In this document: piece by piece, positions 43,791 to 55,639 of the stretch
Position numbering within the stretch: position 1 is the first letter of the stretch
Layout of the letters: every line of letters begins with the position of its first letter
DNA from: Deinandra increscens subsp. villosa
Lineage: Eukaryota > Streptophyta > Magnoliopsida > Asterales > Asteraceae
Assembly (NCBI GenBank): GCA_039602395.1
Contig: JBCNJP010000018.1
Span: 1,240,001 to 1,304,000, forward strand
DNA length: 64,000 nucleotides
Direction: 5' to 3'
The notes under the pieces: model-generated
What the model was told of the DNA's origin: nothing
Databases searched by the model: none
Seen by the model: only the letters and a program-made list of their open reading frames with translations
Translations under genes and position numbers: made by a program

Positions 43791-45466
43791 AAGAAACGCG
43801 TGTTTCATGGCTCGCACGATATCGATTCAAGAATTTTTAGAGTTTTTTTATTGATATTTGGTGTGCTTTGTTTGATGGCTGTCTAGAACGATTTAGGGTT
43901 CTTATATTTTGTTCTTGATCGTATTTGTGTCTCTGTTTGTAGGTTGGTTTATCTAATAATAATAATAAAAAAGGTTTAAAAAAATTACGATCGATTGTCG
44001 TGGCTCATATTCTGTTTTGCTTCATCTAATCACAGTCTATTTTGATTTTGTTATGTTCCGGTTGAAGGCTTCGTTTTGTTAGTGTTTTGTTTGTTTTTTT
44101 CTTTTTGATGTTACCAGTCTTTGACATACTAAATTTTGTTAAAAAAACAAATCTTGGATTTTTTAATTTTAATCTATTTTGCTGTGAATTTTTGGTATTT
44201 TGAAATTCAATGTCGCAGAATTAAATCGAAGATCTCATGATTGAAAAAAAAAATATTAAGTTTCCATTTGTGGCTCTCAATCATCTAGAGTTTCCGACTC
44301 AAAAGATTTCTCGGCCCGGCTTTCTCATTAAGGGTTTTCGATTCGGCTAAAGTCTACGGTTCGGACAAGAGGTGTCCGGTTCGACTCAGTATTCGGTTCG
44401 ATCTCCACAGGTCCTTGGCTCGGTCTCACAGCTTCTCGGTTCGGTTCAGACCGAACACCTTCGGCTCAAGCAATCCTCGGTTCATCAGGTTTTCGGTTGG
44501 TTTCTTGGTGGTCGGTCGAAGTTTGAGACTTCTAAATTGAATTCTTGTTGCAGGTTCGACGTTCGGGAATTGTAGTTCAAAGGTAGAAGATTTGGTGATT
44601 TACAATTGTGTGCTATCGTGGTTTTTAATTCACGTAAAGTTATTTGAAAGTTCTCATAATTTACGAAATTGCCACTCACAATTAATTAAAAGATGTGGTC
44701 CACGTTGACCGGTTTTTGAAGCTGTAAACGGTCGCTCAATTGAAGTTGGTGTAAATTAATTTTGATAGGGAATTGGTCGGTGAATTTTTCTGCACCTTGT
44801 GAAGTAATTTGTTTTTTTTTAATTTTCATAATTTTGTGTTCCAAGTGTTTAAAGGTGGCACTAACGTTTTTTGTGAGTTTCTTGTGATTGTTGTGCAGGT
44901 TACAAGTGTTGCAGAATCAAGAACCCGTGTTCTATAAGTTATTTGATCGAAATCTGTGGCTTTGACCCTCTTTCGATCGAAATCCATAGCTTTTCGATCC
45001 GAACCCGTGTTCTATAAGCTATTCGGTCGAAATCTGTGGCTTTGACCCTCTTTCGATCGAAATTCATAGTTTTTTCGATCTGAACTGGTACTTTTCGATC
45101 GAGGAGGTACCTTTCGATCACACCTTTTCGATTAGTGTCCGTGGCTTTGACCCGTTCCGACCTGATCGAAAATTGTACTTTTCGATCGGTCTATACTTTT
45201 TGATTGAGTCGAAACTCTGTCCGATCGAAAAGCTGACTTTCCGATCTGTACTGCCTGACCGAAAAAAAAAATTTCTTTTCGATCCTTCTTTTCAACTAAG
45301 CTTCTCCCGACCGAAAAACCCTTTTCGATTGACCTTTTCGATCAAAACCATCTTTCTGATAGTGAACCTGCTTTCCGATCCGGTTGAGACTTTTTGATCC
45401 ACCCTTCTCAATCCAATCGAGTCATTCCGGTCCAAATTTCCCCTAGTCGTTCATTCAAAGAAGATC
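43791..45466 (+). repeat. Copia A leader with CGGTTC and TCGATCGAAA word arrays
   Basis: No gene in 1.7 kb. 44280-44520 is dense in TTCGGyTC words. 44940-45420 holds about 18 copies of TTTCGATC or its complement GATCGAAA at irregular spacing, often alternating with TGTGGCTTTGACC phrases (44958, 45040, 45142). It lies between the primer-binding site and gag. Confidence 0.6.
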
Positions 45467-47179
45467 ATGGCACCCATTCTACCAGGTACCACTGCATCTA
45501 CTAACAACAATGAGATATGTTGTAATCCCACGTGTGAGGCTAAAGAATGAGAACGTAAATTCACAAATGAAAAAGTAAATCATGCATCCACAGGTCAGAG
45601 AATATAAGGATAAGGCTAGAATATTTAGAGAGAAACTAGAAGCTATTAAGGTAGATGTTAAGAATCTTCAAACTCAGATGAGTGATAAAAGCACATATCT
45701 TAGGATTGCTAACTCTAAAGTTGAAGAGTTAGCAAAAGAGGTACAGGAACTAAGAACCAAACTTGACACTTCTCAATCTACTCTTGAAAACATCAAGTTA
45801 TAGAAAAGAAAATGATGGACTCTCATCATGCTTTATTTAAATAAGAAGAGAGACTCGAGCAGGTAAAAGAAACATCTGGCCTCGGGGATGGAAACTTTCT
45901 TCCTCCATTACAACATTAATACATCAAACTGCCTCAAACTGCAGATGAATTGTTGAAGGAGTCCCTGAATGAAGCAACCATGGTATATGAGACTCAACCT
46001 ATGCATAAAAATAAAAAGACAGCTACAGAAGCAACTCAGTCAAATTATGTGAATAACACTAATGTCACTACTGAGTGTGAAGGTTCAAGCTCCAGTGAAG
46101 TGAAGAGAGCTGATGAAGAAAAGTTGGTTCCTTATCCAAAGATCGAGACTCCTTATTCCAAAGTTGTGGATGAGGGAAAGCGGGAACAAGTGCTGATGAC
46201 TACAAGGCCCAATGGTAAGATACTCATGACAACAGGGTCTTTGTTCATTCCGATTGAAAGAGAAGAGCGACCCTCATTCACCACTAAGTTCAAAGGCCTG
46301 GGTCATGATGGTGGTTTATCATCTGACATTAAGAGTATAAGGTCCAAGATCACCATCAAGCCTCCAACTTCTGCTCCTATCAAGATTGAAAGGCCTAAAA
46401 CTGCAATCAAGTTTCCAAACTCATCAGTGGGCTCATGCAGTGGCAACACAACTTTCTCAAAGAAACCAGTGGGCCCAACAGCTGAAATGTCCAAATCTGC
46501 TCAATCTTCTACCAATTGGAGATCCGGATTCTGCCCTAAGATGCAGACAAACCATCATGTTTCTCCATTAAAGCCATACAGCTCAAATGGCCACACTTCT
46601 GACTTCTACCTGAAGAAGCAAACTTGCTTTAACTGTGGAGTTCCTGGTCACATTGCTAGAAACTGCTTGCATCATCCCTTTGAACCTTATTACCCGTTGA
46701 GTCATAAGGTTTCATCTCAGGTTTCAATACGGTCTAAGCCGATGAAGGTGCAACCACTAAAGGCAATGAAAACTATTAATCCTAAGGTTAAACCTTCTGA
46801 TGGAAATTGGGGAGCTGCCAAAGAGCACAAAAAACTCTTAAATCAAAAACAAGTTTTTCCAAATTATGACAACTTTCATAAAAAGGCGAATAGATCAAAA
46901 CATCAAAAGGTTGAAAAGCCTAAATTTGTCCCTCCAAAGGCAACTAAAACTGGTTTAAAACATGATTTTAAAAAGAAACAAGTTGAAATACCTAAATTCA
47001 CTACTTCAAAGGTGACTAAAACAACTTTCAAATCACCTGAAATTTGGAAACCAAAATCAAAGGCAGTTGCAGCTCAAATTCCTGATTTCTCAAAGGGAAT
47101 GTTTTTAAAAGAAGTTTCATTTATTGACGCTTCAGGAATACCCAGAACCACAATGGCCTGGGTACCTATGACTAACTGA
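45467..47179 (+). pseudogene. gag: Copia A gag remnant with CCHC zinc knuckle
   Basis: An ATG at 45467 starts a short frame that soon stops. The capsid-like (UBN2-type) part expected in Copia gag is absent. 45582-45803 encodes a Lys/Glu coiled coil. 45950-47179 (409 aa open) has a Ser/Thr/Lys-rich region, then a canonical zinc knuckle CFNCGVPGHIARNC (about 46624-46665), then a basic Lys/Pro-rich tail. Right after the stop, VCDSDCSGT-like residues may be a worn protease start. No integrase, RT or RNase H follows. Confidence 0.75.
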
Positions 47180-48478
47180 TCTCTCACATTGTGCATGAAC
47201 AGTCAAGGAGTACTTTCATTAACCTCGTTTGTTTGTGATAGTGATTGTTCAGGCACAGGATAGGAGGCATCTCTTCACTTCATGACATGTAGATCTTAAT
47301 GGGAAGTATGTTCTCCTTATGAGAGGTAAATCTGAAAAGATCAGCAGAAACGGTAACATTGTCTGAATTGTTTGTTTCTTAGCTAATTTGATGTGAAGTA
47401 TGGTTGTAAATGAAACAAAACCCATTTTTTGAAAATTTTCAAAATATAAACTTTGAAGGTTAGTAGTTATTTAGTGATGTGTTAGTGTGTTCTTAGAAAA
47501 AATAAACTAAAAAAAAAGTGTGTTGTTATTTAAAAATCAAAAAGCAGGGGGAAGAATAGAAATGTAAAAAAAATTGACCCCTCATTTTCAAATTATTGTG
47601 CTTTTTAATTTTTAATCTTTTGTTTGTGTGTTTGAGAAGGTGGGAAGTGAAATAAATTTCCGTTTTGGATATGGCTGACACGCGTAAGGCAGATGTGAAA
47701 GGCATGATCCATGGTGATATGCTGGTAGGCTCAGCTCTTTGATCTGAAAAAGTATGCGTTACACACTTAAATATAACGTATGGCAGTTTGTTGGGTAATA
47801 GCACTTAGATTAATTGCATTACTATTTGACTACATGTTCAAGTTCCCAATACACATGCTTGTCTCCAAGAGTGTGAATTTGAGCTCAAAAAGTCACTGTC
47901 CCCTCTATTTTGCTAAGCAAAGACCTGGGGATGCTTCGCGTGTATGTAATGCTCTCCTCTATATTGCGTGAGCAATGACCTAGAGTTGTCCATACATACA
48001 TTCTTCTAGATCACTTAAAATAATATATATCAAAACATAAAAAAATAATAATAATAATAATAATAATATACACCCAAAAGATGCCAAAGAGCACATCAAA
48101 AGAGACCCTTAAGAATCCAAAACCCTCAGCCTTTGTCACTGATGAGAGCATTACTAAAAATGTTTCAAAAATTCAGCTGACTTGTACATTATCCTCAAAA
48201 ATCTATGTGATCTATTCTTTCTCTTCTCAATCCAGTCTGGAGCTCGGTTTCAAAGTTCTAGTTCAGGTTGTGAAAATATGTGGTAGGGAATTTATATGCT
48301 TGATAGTGTGTAATAACATGTATCTAATTTGTTGAAACCCACTTGCTGCTCATAATTAATACACAATAAAAGATAATAAAGTGACAAACAGCCTGATTAA
48401 GAAAAGGGTTCGAGTTTAAAGTGGATCAGTATATTGGCAATCACCTGGACGTGTTCGAGTAACATAAGCTAAAGAGGG
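47180..48478 (+). other. Copia A 3' non-coding tail
   Basis: No domain found. Two similar 25-base phrases (CCTCTATTTTGCTAAGCAAAG and CCTCTATATTGCGTGAGCAAT) lie at 47902 and 47955. An (AAT)n microsatellite lies at 48044-48069. The sequence changes abruptly into the Copia C LTR at about 48479. Confidence 0.5.
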
Positions 48479-49171
48479 TTCCTTAAAAGAGAAGGGATAT
48501 GAAAGTCTGTATTAAATACATATTTCTACATGATTTCTTTACTCATACAGAACTACTCCGGAAATTCCGAAGTAGTTCTGTACAGACTAAATTCTATAGA
48601 AATCCTCATTCCTGTAGAAGGCTTCTAATGGGAAGCATCAAAATTCTTCAAAGAAGAGTCCCGAAGGAGTTCTGGACTATCAGAACATAAAGATTACGAG
48701 AAGAACAAATTCTACCTTTGTGTGAAGAACAAGCAAAATGAATGTCAACTTGACATTAATCACGAAAGCAGTTGAAGATAGTTGAAAAAGAGATAAATTG
48801 AATATCTTCAATTTATCTCTATATACTCTGACACGCTCCAAAATCAACCGTCCCCAACCACCTTATCCAATTGCAACTTGTTATATCTTCCTATAAATAG
48901 CAAGCTGACTTCACCAAACAAAGCAAGACATCAAGCATACAATTCAATATCTTCTCAAAACAATTACAACATCACTCCCATAGAAAAGTTATTTCTGTTG
49001 ATACATAGTTATACTATAAACTCGTGTAAACCATTATTTACATTTGAGATATACAGAATAACCCTTTTATGAATTGTTGTCTTCCAATTTGATTTACATT
49101 CCGTTACCTGTTTATCTTGTTTAAATCAAATTGTGCCAACATTGTTAAAGAGCCCCTCACGGGACCCAACA
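48479..49171 (+). repeat. Copia C 5' LTR, 5'-truncated
   Basis: Matches the 3' LTR from CCTTAAAAGAG onward. TATA box TATAAATAG at 48892-48900. Contains an 18-bp-arm palindrome at 48546-48582. Ends GGGACCCAACA; the adjoining primer-binding site TAATATCAGAGC has two changes from the canonical TGGTATCAGAGC. Confidence 0.85.
48546..48582. repeat. Palindrome in Copia C 5' LTR
   Basis: Arms 48546-48563 and 48565-48582 match at 17 of 18 positions with a one-base centre (TACAGAACTACTCCGGAA on the left). Related copies occur at 51028-51065, 56056-56094 and 57911-57944. Confidence 0.85.
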
Positions 49172-49224
49172 ATTAATATCAGAGCAGATTGAATAATCAA
49201 TATTCAAAGTTCCTGCTCTTTAAA

Positions 49225-49842
49225 ATGTTCTCTGATCAGAATAATGGGAAATCTCTTGGCTCACTAGCTAACATCCCTATGCTTGCTAGGGAGGAACATC
49301 CATAGTGGAAATCTAGAATTACCAATCTTCTGAAAGAGGTTGATAATTCCATGATGGATTGCATAGCCAACAGATCCCATCATTCTGAAATGAATTTTTC
49401 TGAAATCAAAAGGCACAAAAAGGAAACTCCTATACCTCTTTTATGCCTCATAACAAAAAAACATCTTCACAACAGTCTAAAGGTTCAAACTAAAAGTCAA
49501 GAGCATCACATACAACAAATCTGGTATTGTGATTCTGGATGCTCTACCCACACGACTTGGGAAATAAAACTATTAAACAATTATGTGAAGAGAAAAGGAA
49601 GATCCATCACTTTTGGTGATGGTATAAAATACAAAACCATTGGGTATGGAACCATTACCGATGGTGAAGTCACAATTGAAAATGTGTCACACGTTCAAGG
49701 TCTAAAATACAACTTACTAAGTTATGGACAACTGTGTGACAAAGGCTTCAAATTTACTCTTTATTCCAACAAATGTGAACTTGTTAGACTAAACGTCAGT
49801 AAAATTTATTTAACGGGAAAAAGAATAAATCAGAGTCTTTAG
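49225..49842 (+). pseudogene. Copia C gag start fused by deletion to protease
   Basis: An ATG at 49225 starts a short gag N-terminus (MFSDQNNGKSLGSLANIP) with a TAG after ~25 codons. After about 60 residues it runs into the Copia protease, whose active site CDSGCSTHTT is at about 49530-49560, followed by FGDG and YNLLSYGQL. The capsid and zinc knuckle are gone, so roughly a kilobase of gag was deleted. Confidence 0.75.
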
Positions 49843-49899
49843 TTTATAACCTTCAACAATCTGATTTCAGGTGAGTATTTATGTCTTGTTTCAAAAACC

Positions 49900-50813
49900 T
49901 CTAACAAGGAATCTGAGCTTTGGCATAGAAGACTATTCCATCTAAATTTAAGAACAATTGCTGAACTAGCAAATAAAAAGTTGGTAAAGGTCTTCCCGCC
50001 ATATCTTCAAAATCTGAAGAAATGTGTAAAGATTGTCAAATGGGAAAAATGAAAAAAACTTCTCACAAAAGTCTTCAAGAAATATCTGGAAGTCAACCAC
50101 TCGAGCTAATCCAGATGGATCTCTGTGGACCTATAAGCACAGAAAGCCTTGGTGGAAAGAAGTACATCCTAGTTATGGTGGATGACTTCTCCAGATATAC
50201 ATGGGTCGAATTTTTGAAATCAAAAAGTGAAACAACAGATCTTATCATTAACTTTATAAGAAGAATACAAAAACTAATGCACTTAAAAGTAAGAAAAATA
50301 AGATCTGGCAATGGAACCGAATTCAAAAACTCAAAACTAGACACATATCCAATCAGTAAAGGCATCTCTCATGAGTTCTCTGCACCAATGACCCCACAAC
50401 AAAATGGGGTAGTAGAAAGGAGAAACAGAACTCTAGTAGAAGCCGCCAGATCCATGCTTTCCTCCGCAAATCTTCCCATTTATTTTTGGGCCGAAGCTAT
50501 TGCAACAACATGCTTCACTCAAAATAGATCAATCATTAACAAGAGGATCAATCAAACTCCTTACCAAGCAATCAATAAGAAAACTCCTAACTTAAAATTT
50601 CTTCATGTCTTTGGATGCAGGTGTTATATACTAAATGATCAAGATTACCTCGGAAAATTCGACAAGAAGGCAGATAAAGGAATCTTCATTGGATACTCAC
50701 TCAAGTCAAAAGCATACAGATTTTTTGTTCTAAAAACTAAAGTGGTAAGAGAAAATATAAATGTGTCATTTAGTGATGATAAAATGGCTATTCATACCAC
50801 ATCTAATAAATAA
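49900..50813 (+). pseudogene. pol: Copia C integrase, catalytic Asp lost
   Basis: The start has a GAG_pre-integrase-like LWHRRLFHLN and a C..C pair (CKDCQMGK). Core: QMDLCGPI (first Asp present); RSGNGTEF where the family has RSDNGTEF (second catalytic Asp replaced by Gly, near 50306); QQNGVVERRN (Glu present). Then the Copia-specific FGCRCYILN and KGIFIGYS segments. A frameshift or stop separates 49900-50020 from the main frame. Integration activity is not expected. Confidence 0.85.
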
Positions 50814-51027
50814 TGCATCTCTGAAAAAGAAAAAGAAGCATCTAACAATTTTTTCAAAGAAAACTCTGATGAGGAAGATAACTTTCCCATATTTTCTTCT
50901 CTTTCAAAAACCTTTACCACAAAAGATCACTGCAAAGATAGCAAAAAGGTTGTGAACCAAAAATGAAATTTCTCATTCAAAAGACAAAAATGAAACCTTT
51001 ATTGAAAAATTGCAACTACAGAAACAA

Positions 51028-51065
51028 TACAGAACTCTACTCCGGTGCTCCGAAATGATTCTGTA
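51028..51065. repeat. Degenerate copy of the Copia C palindrome between integrase and RT
   Basis: TACAGAACTCTACTCCGG on the left and TCCGAAATGATTCTGTA on the right match the LTR palindrome with a few changes. Confidence 0.6.
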
Positions 51066-52828
51066 AATGAGATCTCTCACTCAGCTGACTGCCCATCAGT
51101 TGAGGGGGAGTGTCAAGACAATGACACAACCGTCCTAATGCTTGGGAGTGAAAAATTAGCCACTCTTCCTCCAGCAACAAAATGGACAAAAGATCATCCC
51201 ATAAATTTAATCATTGGTTATCAAAACAAAAGTGTCCAAACCAGAGCAGCCTCAGCCAATCAGTGTCTCTATGCTGGATTCCTCAGTATAATAGAACCAA
51301 AAAATTATGAAGAAGCCCTTCAGGATCCCCACTGGATCCTAGCCATGCAATAAGAACTAGGACAAATAGAAAGAAATAATGTGTGGAATTTAGTTCCAAG
51401 ACCTAACAACAAATCTGTGATAGGAACTAAATGGGTTTTTCGAAATAAAACTGATGAAGAAGGTACCATTATTAGAAACAAAGCTAGGCTTGTAGCAAAA
51501 GGATAATGTCAACAAAAGGGATTAGACTACGATGAAACCTTTGACCCAGTCACAAGACTTGAGGCTGTCAGTATATTTCTGGCCTTTGCAACCTTCAAAG
51601 GTTTCAAAGTCTATCAAATAGATGTTCAATATGCCTTCTTAAAATGGAAAAATTGATCAAGAAGTCTACATTGAACAACTACCCGGATTTGAAAATGAAA
51701 AAATTTCAAAATCACGTTTGTAAACTCAAAAGAGCCCTATACGGTTTAAAACAAGCACCCAGAGCATGGTATGACACCTTCTCTGAGTTTCTTTTGTCTG
51801 CCAACTTTAAAAAGGAGTCCATTGACACCACATTGTTTTTCAAAGAAAGAAAAGGTCATCTCCTAGTTGTACAAATCTATGTAGATGATGTCATCTTTGG
51901 ATCCACGTGTCCATTGTTCTGTAAAGAATTTCAGGAACTTATGACAACAAACTTTGAAATGAGCATGATGGGAGACTAAACTATTTTCTGGGAATTCAAA
52001 TTAAACAAACTCCAGAAGGAATTTTTATAAATCAAGCAAAATACATCAAAAATCTCCTCAATAAGTACTATCTCTCAAACTGCTCATCGTTGAAAACACC
52101 GATGGCCACAAATATGAAAACTGATGCTGACAAAGATGGAAAAAAATGTTGATGAACACACATACAGAGGAATGATAGGCTCACTTATGTATCTTACAGC
52201 AAGTAGGCCTGATATCATGTTCTCCACATGTTTCCTTGCCAGATATCAATGTAAACCCAAGGAGTCTCACTTGTTAGTTGTCAAAAGAGTCTTTAGATAC
52301 CTAAAAGGGTCAGCTGACCTAGGTCTCTGGTATCCCAAGGAAACTAATTTTTCCCTAACAGCCTACTCAGATTCTGATCATGCAGGTTGTAGACTACACA
52401 GAAAGAGCACATCAGGAAGCTGTCAGATGCTTGGAGGTAAGTTAGTAAGCTGGACATCCAAGAAGCAAACCTGTGTATCAACTTCAACCGCTGAAGTTGA
52501 ATATGTTGCTGCTGCCAGCTGTTGCTCTCAAGTAATATGGATGCAGACCCAACTCAAAGATTATGAGATAAACCTCTCTAAAATACCAATTTTTTGTGAT
52601 TCAAAGAGTGCCATTGCCATCACATCCAATCATGTTCATCACTCAAGGACAAAGCACATAGACGTCAGGTATCACTTTATCAAAGATCACGTTGAAAAAG
52701 GACACATTGAAATGTACTTTCTTCCAACTGAACTCCAGCTTGCAGATATCTTCACTAAACTTTTACATGAAAAGAGATTCTCATTTTTACTAAGCAAGCT
52801 GGGGATGCTAAACATGACTGCAAATTAA
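51045..52828 (+). pseudogene. pol: Copia C reverse transcriptase and RNase H, frameshifted
   Basis: RT pieces: NNVWNLVPRP and GTKWVFRNK, then ARLVAKG followed by a stop (51505). There is a frameshift at about 51640, then the second frame with YGLKQAPRAWYD and the catalytic YVDDVIFGS (51880-51905), then a stop/frameshift at 51979. RNase H in 52124-52828 is open: SLMYLTASRPDI, AYSDSDHAGC, STSTAEVEYVA, CDSKSAI, HSRTKHID, ADIFTK. Reading order is integrase before RT, which is diagnostic of Ty1/Copia. Confidence 0.9.
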
Positions 52829-53053
52829 AAAATAATAATAAATAAAATTAAATTAAATTAAAAGGAGGGGGAAGGGAGCCAGTTCAATAACTACCTGTCA
52901 TTTTTCTTCATGTACTCCTAAAGAACTTATCTGAAAAGTTGATTTCTTAAACAAAAAACTCAAATTTCTAGGATCAAAAACATCAATAATGACCTATAAG
53001 TATAGGCTATCAAATCCCTCTGACCTCTCCTCTATTCACTTCATCATCTCACC

Positions 53054-54048
53054 ATGTCTTTAAAAGGAGCTCAAAAGTATACATTCACAAACAACATCCC
53101 TCTTCCTCATTTAACTTTGAAACTCCTAATCAAAAGAGATAAACTCAACCATGTCTTTCAAAGAACTCTCTCCACCATTACCTGAAAATACAACATTCCA
53201 TGTTCCTCATATTCACAACCTCATGCTCTATACACCCTGTGGGAACAGATTTTGATCCTATCAACCAATGACGAAACTCCTCAAAAAGTGCCCCATAGGA
53301 TATGCATTAACTCTTGATATTCTCATCAACTACTCCCTACTTCAAGAATTATGGAGGTATGTCGTCCTCATTGTTAAGGATGGAGACAATGCACTGATAA
53401 GAACATCGGTCTGTGGAGTATTGTTTGTCTTTAATCAACATTTGATCAGAAAAGCACTTCAAATCAAAGACAGTCCATCTGCTCCCAGTCACTTCGATTA
53501 AGATGCTATTATCAAAACTCTTCTAGATATGGGATACAAAGGAAACGTATATGAAGGAAAAGCTGACAGAGTTCATCTTCCACATCTATGGCAATATTTT
53601 TTCTCTCAAATTCAAATTTTTTTCTCATCAAAATATTCTAATCATCACCTTTCAGATGAGGACACTCAATGTGTCATGCATGCTCTCATTTAAGGTCACA
53701 ACAAGAATTTCTCTTTGTACCTCATGAGACACATGCTAAACAATCTCAACAGACCCTTAATATGAAAGATTCATTCTTTACCCCAGGTTTTCCACAAAAT
53801 TAATCCTCCAAGCCTTAAACTGGGAAACAATATCAAGAGGTATCAAAACAAGCAAAGTGGTTTTTCAAAAGGGAATATCCCCTGGTGGATTATCCATTTC
53901 CGGACTTCCAGACTCCAATGGATATTTTCTTCGATCCACAGGAGGCACTTCATTGCATCTGTATATTTCTCTCCAAATGGAAGCAAGATTCAAAGCCTTC
54001 AAAACTCCTGCTCACAACAGAGAGACCAGAATAGATGCACGTGTATAG
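53054..54048 (+). pseudogene. Copia C post-pol ORF 1 (function unknown)
   Basis: Follows RNase H in the position where Sireviruses carry an extra ORF. Open pieces 53268-53501 and neighbours share a style (hydrophobic helix, then DNALIRTSVCGVLFVFN, then a Ser/His-rich stretch) and are separated by stops. I do not recognise a domain. A TATA-like CCTATAAGTATAGG lies at about 52991, upstream of the ATG. Confidence 0.4.
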
Positions 54049-54335
54049 ACATTTGTACTTGCCTTAAACTCTCTGTATAAATTTCTTGATTAAATAAATT
54101 TGCATTCTCTTGATCAGAAATATTGCAGAATGCCTCCTTAGAGATCAAAATTGTCCAAAATATCTGAGAAATAAAAGAAAAAATTGGCTTTGATAAATAC
54201 GATAATTAATTCGCTAATTATTCACATAATGGCTAACGGTAATTTTTATTACCGTTCAGAATAAAGGCGTCCATTCGAATTAATTATAGCCGTTATAGAA
54301 AAAACCTTGAAAAACGAAACGGCATCAGGAGATAC

Positions 54336-54345
54336 CTATAAAAGG
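54336..54345 (+). promoter_or_regulatory. TATA box before the second post-pol ORF
   Basis: CTATAAAAGG, 58 bases before an ATG (54403). A 9-bp inverted repeat AACGGTAAT/ATTACCGTT lies upstream at 54235-54256. Confidence 0.4.
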
Positions 54346-54402
54346 ACATTGTCCCTCTCATCCAAATCCCACTGTTCACATCACAAACTTGAGAATCCAT
54401 AA

Positions 54403-55300
54403 ATGGCATCCTCATCTGCAACCCCTGCGATGAACACCCGGTCCAAATGAAAAATCACTTGAAACCCCTCTACTCACACCCTAAACCTAGATTCCTCACC
54501 CTCCGACACACCACCCAGATGCAATTTCACCCTAGACACCCTTAACCAACCATGTGATCTAAACCCATCTGCATATTCATCAAATTAACCTCCAGCTGAT
54601 AATAGAAGCTCTGAAAAATTCATCTCAACTTGCCACAACCTTAACCGTCAACGAACCATGCCCAAAATCCGCCATTCTAAACTTTTGGGCGACTGTCAAG
54701 ATAATAGATGAAAACATGAAAGGAAAGGTGAATACAGATACAAACATCACACTCCAACTATCTGACCTGAAAAAAATCTTTCCACTTCCGGACAACTTCA
54801 CATCCTTCTCTCCAAACCCAGAAGATCCAGCCCTAAAAGAACTGATTGCTAAGATCACCGGAGGAAACTTTGTAGAAAATGGTCAAATCTCAAATCTCAG
54901 AGTAAGTCAACTAAAGCCCGCCTGGAGATTCACCACTGATTTACTCAACCACACCATGACATCCAAGAAGGGCTCCATGAATCAAATCAACAAAAACATT
55001 CTCACTATTCTATAAAGTCTATACTTCAATAAAGAGATTGACATGGCCCTGCTAATCTGGAGAGATATGGAGAAAAGAGTCAAATAGAAATCAAAAGGCA
55101 AGAAGTCAGAATATGTACCCTACGTCAGATTTCTAGCACAAATGATCAAAGAGAAAGTGAGAATAGAAGAAAATTAAGGAGTCCACATCACTGAAATGTA
55201 TCACATCAAAGGTATCTACAGATCAGGTACACACATAAGTTTCTGTAAATTTCCTTGGAGTATGACGTACAAGCTAAAATACAATAATCAGTCCTTCAGA
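54403..55300 (+). pseudogene. Copia C post-pol ORF 2, N-terminal part
   Basis: Begins MASSSATPAMNTRSK, then breaks. 54716-55015 is open (LKKIFPLPDN..., WRFTTDLLNHTMTSKKGSMNQ) and continues past a stop with NKEIDMALLIWRDMEKR and YVPYVRFLAQMI. From memory, this succession (…hT…K…Q…D…IW.DM…YPRF) occurs in retrotransposon-linked hypothetical proteins of Asteraceae. No enzymatic motif is visible. Confidence 0.5.
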
Positions 55301-55639
55301 AGCACCTCACCAAGGCCAATAAACTTAATTCCAACCCTGATTAATCACCTACTTCAACCAACTCCACAACATCACTATCAGAAGAAATGGTCGACCACAA
55401 TCCTTCTCCTCATCATAACTCTCCACAACCATAATACTCACCACATCAGGAAGCTACACCAAGTCCTCCACATACCCCCCATGAGCCAACATTCTCAGAC
55501 CCACACTCTCCAGAAAACCAAAATTCTCCAAATCAGACCAAAAGCCAGCAATCAACACCACAAACATCCTACCAAGAAGCCTTTCTCCAATTTCAAACCC
55601 AAACAACCAACTCACCCCACCTTGACATTCCCATCATAG

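Noticed and set aside
48044..48069. (AAT)n array as an attachment or origin signal
   Set aside because: An ordinary microsatellite, common in plant DNA.
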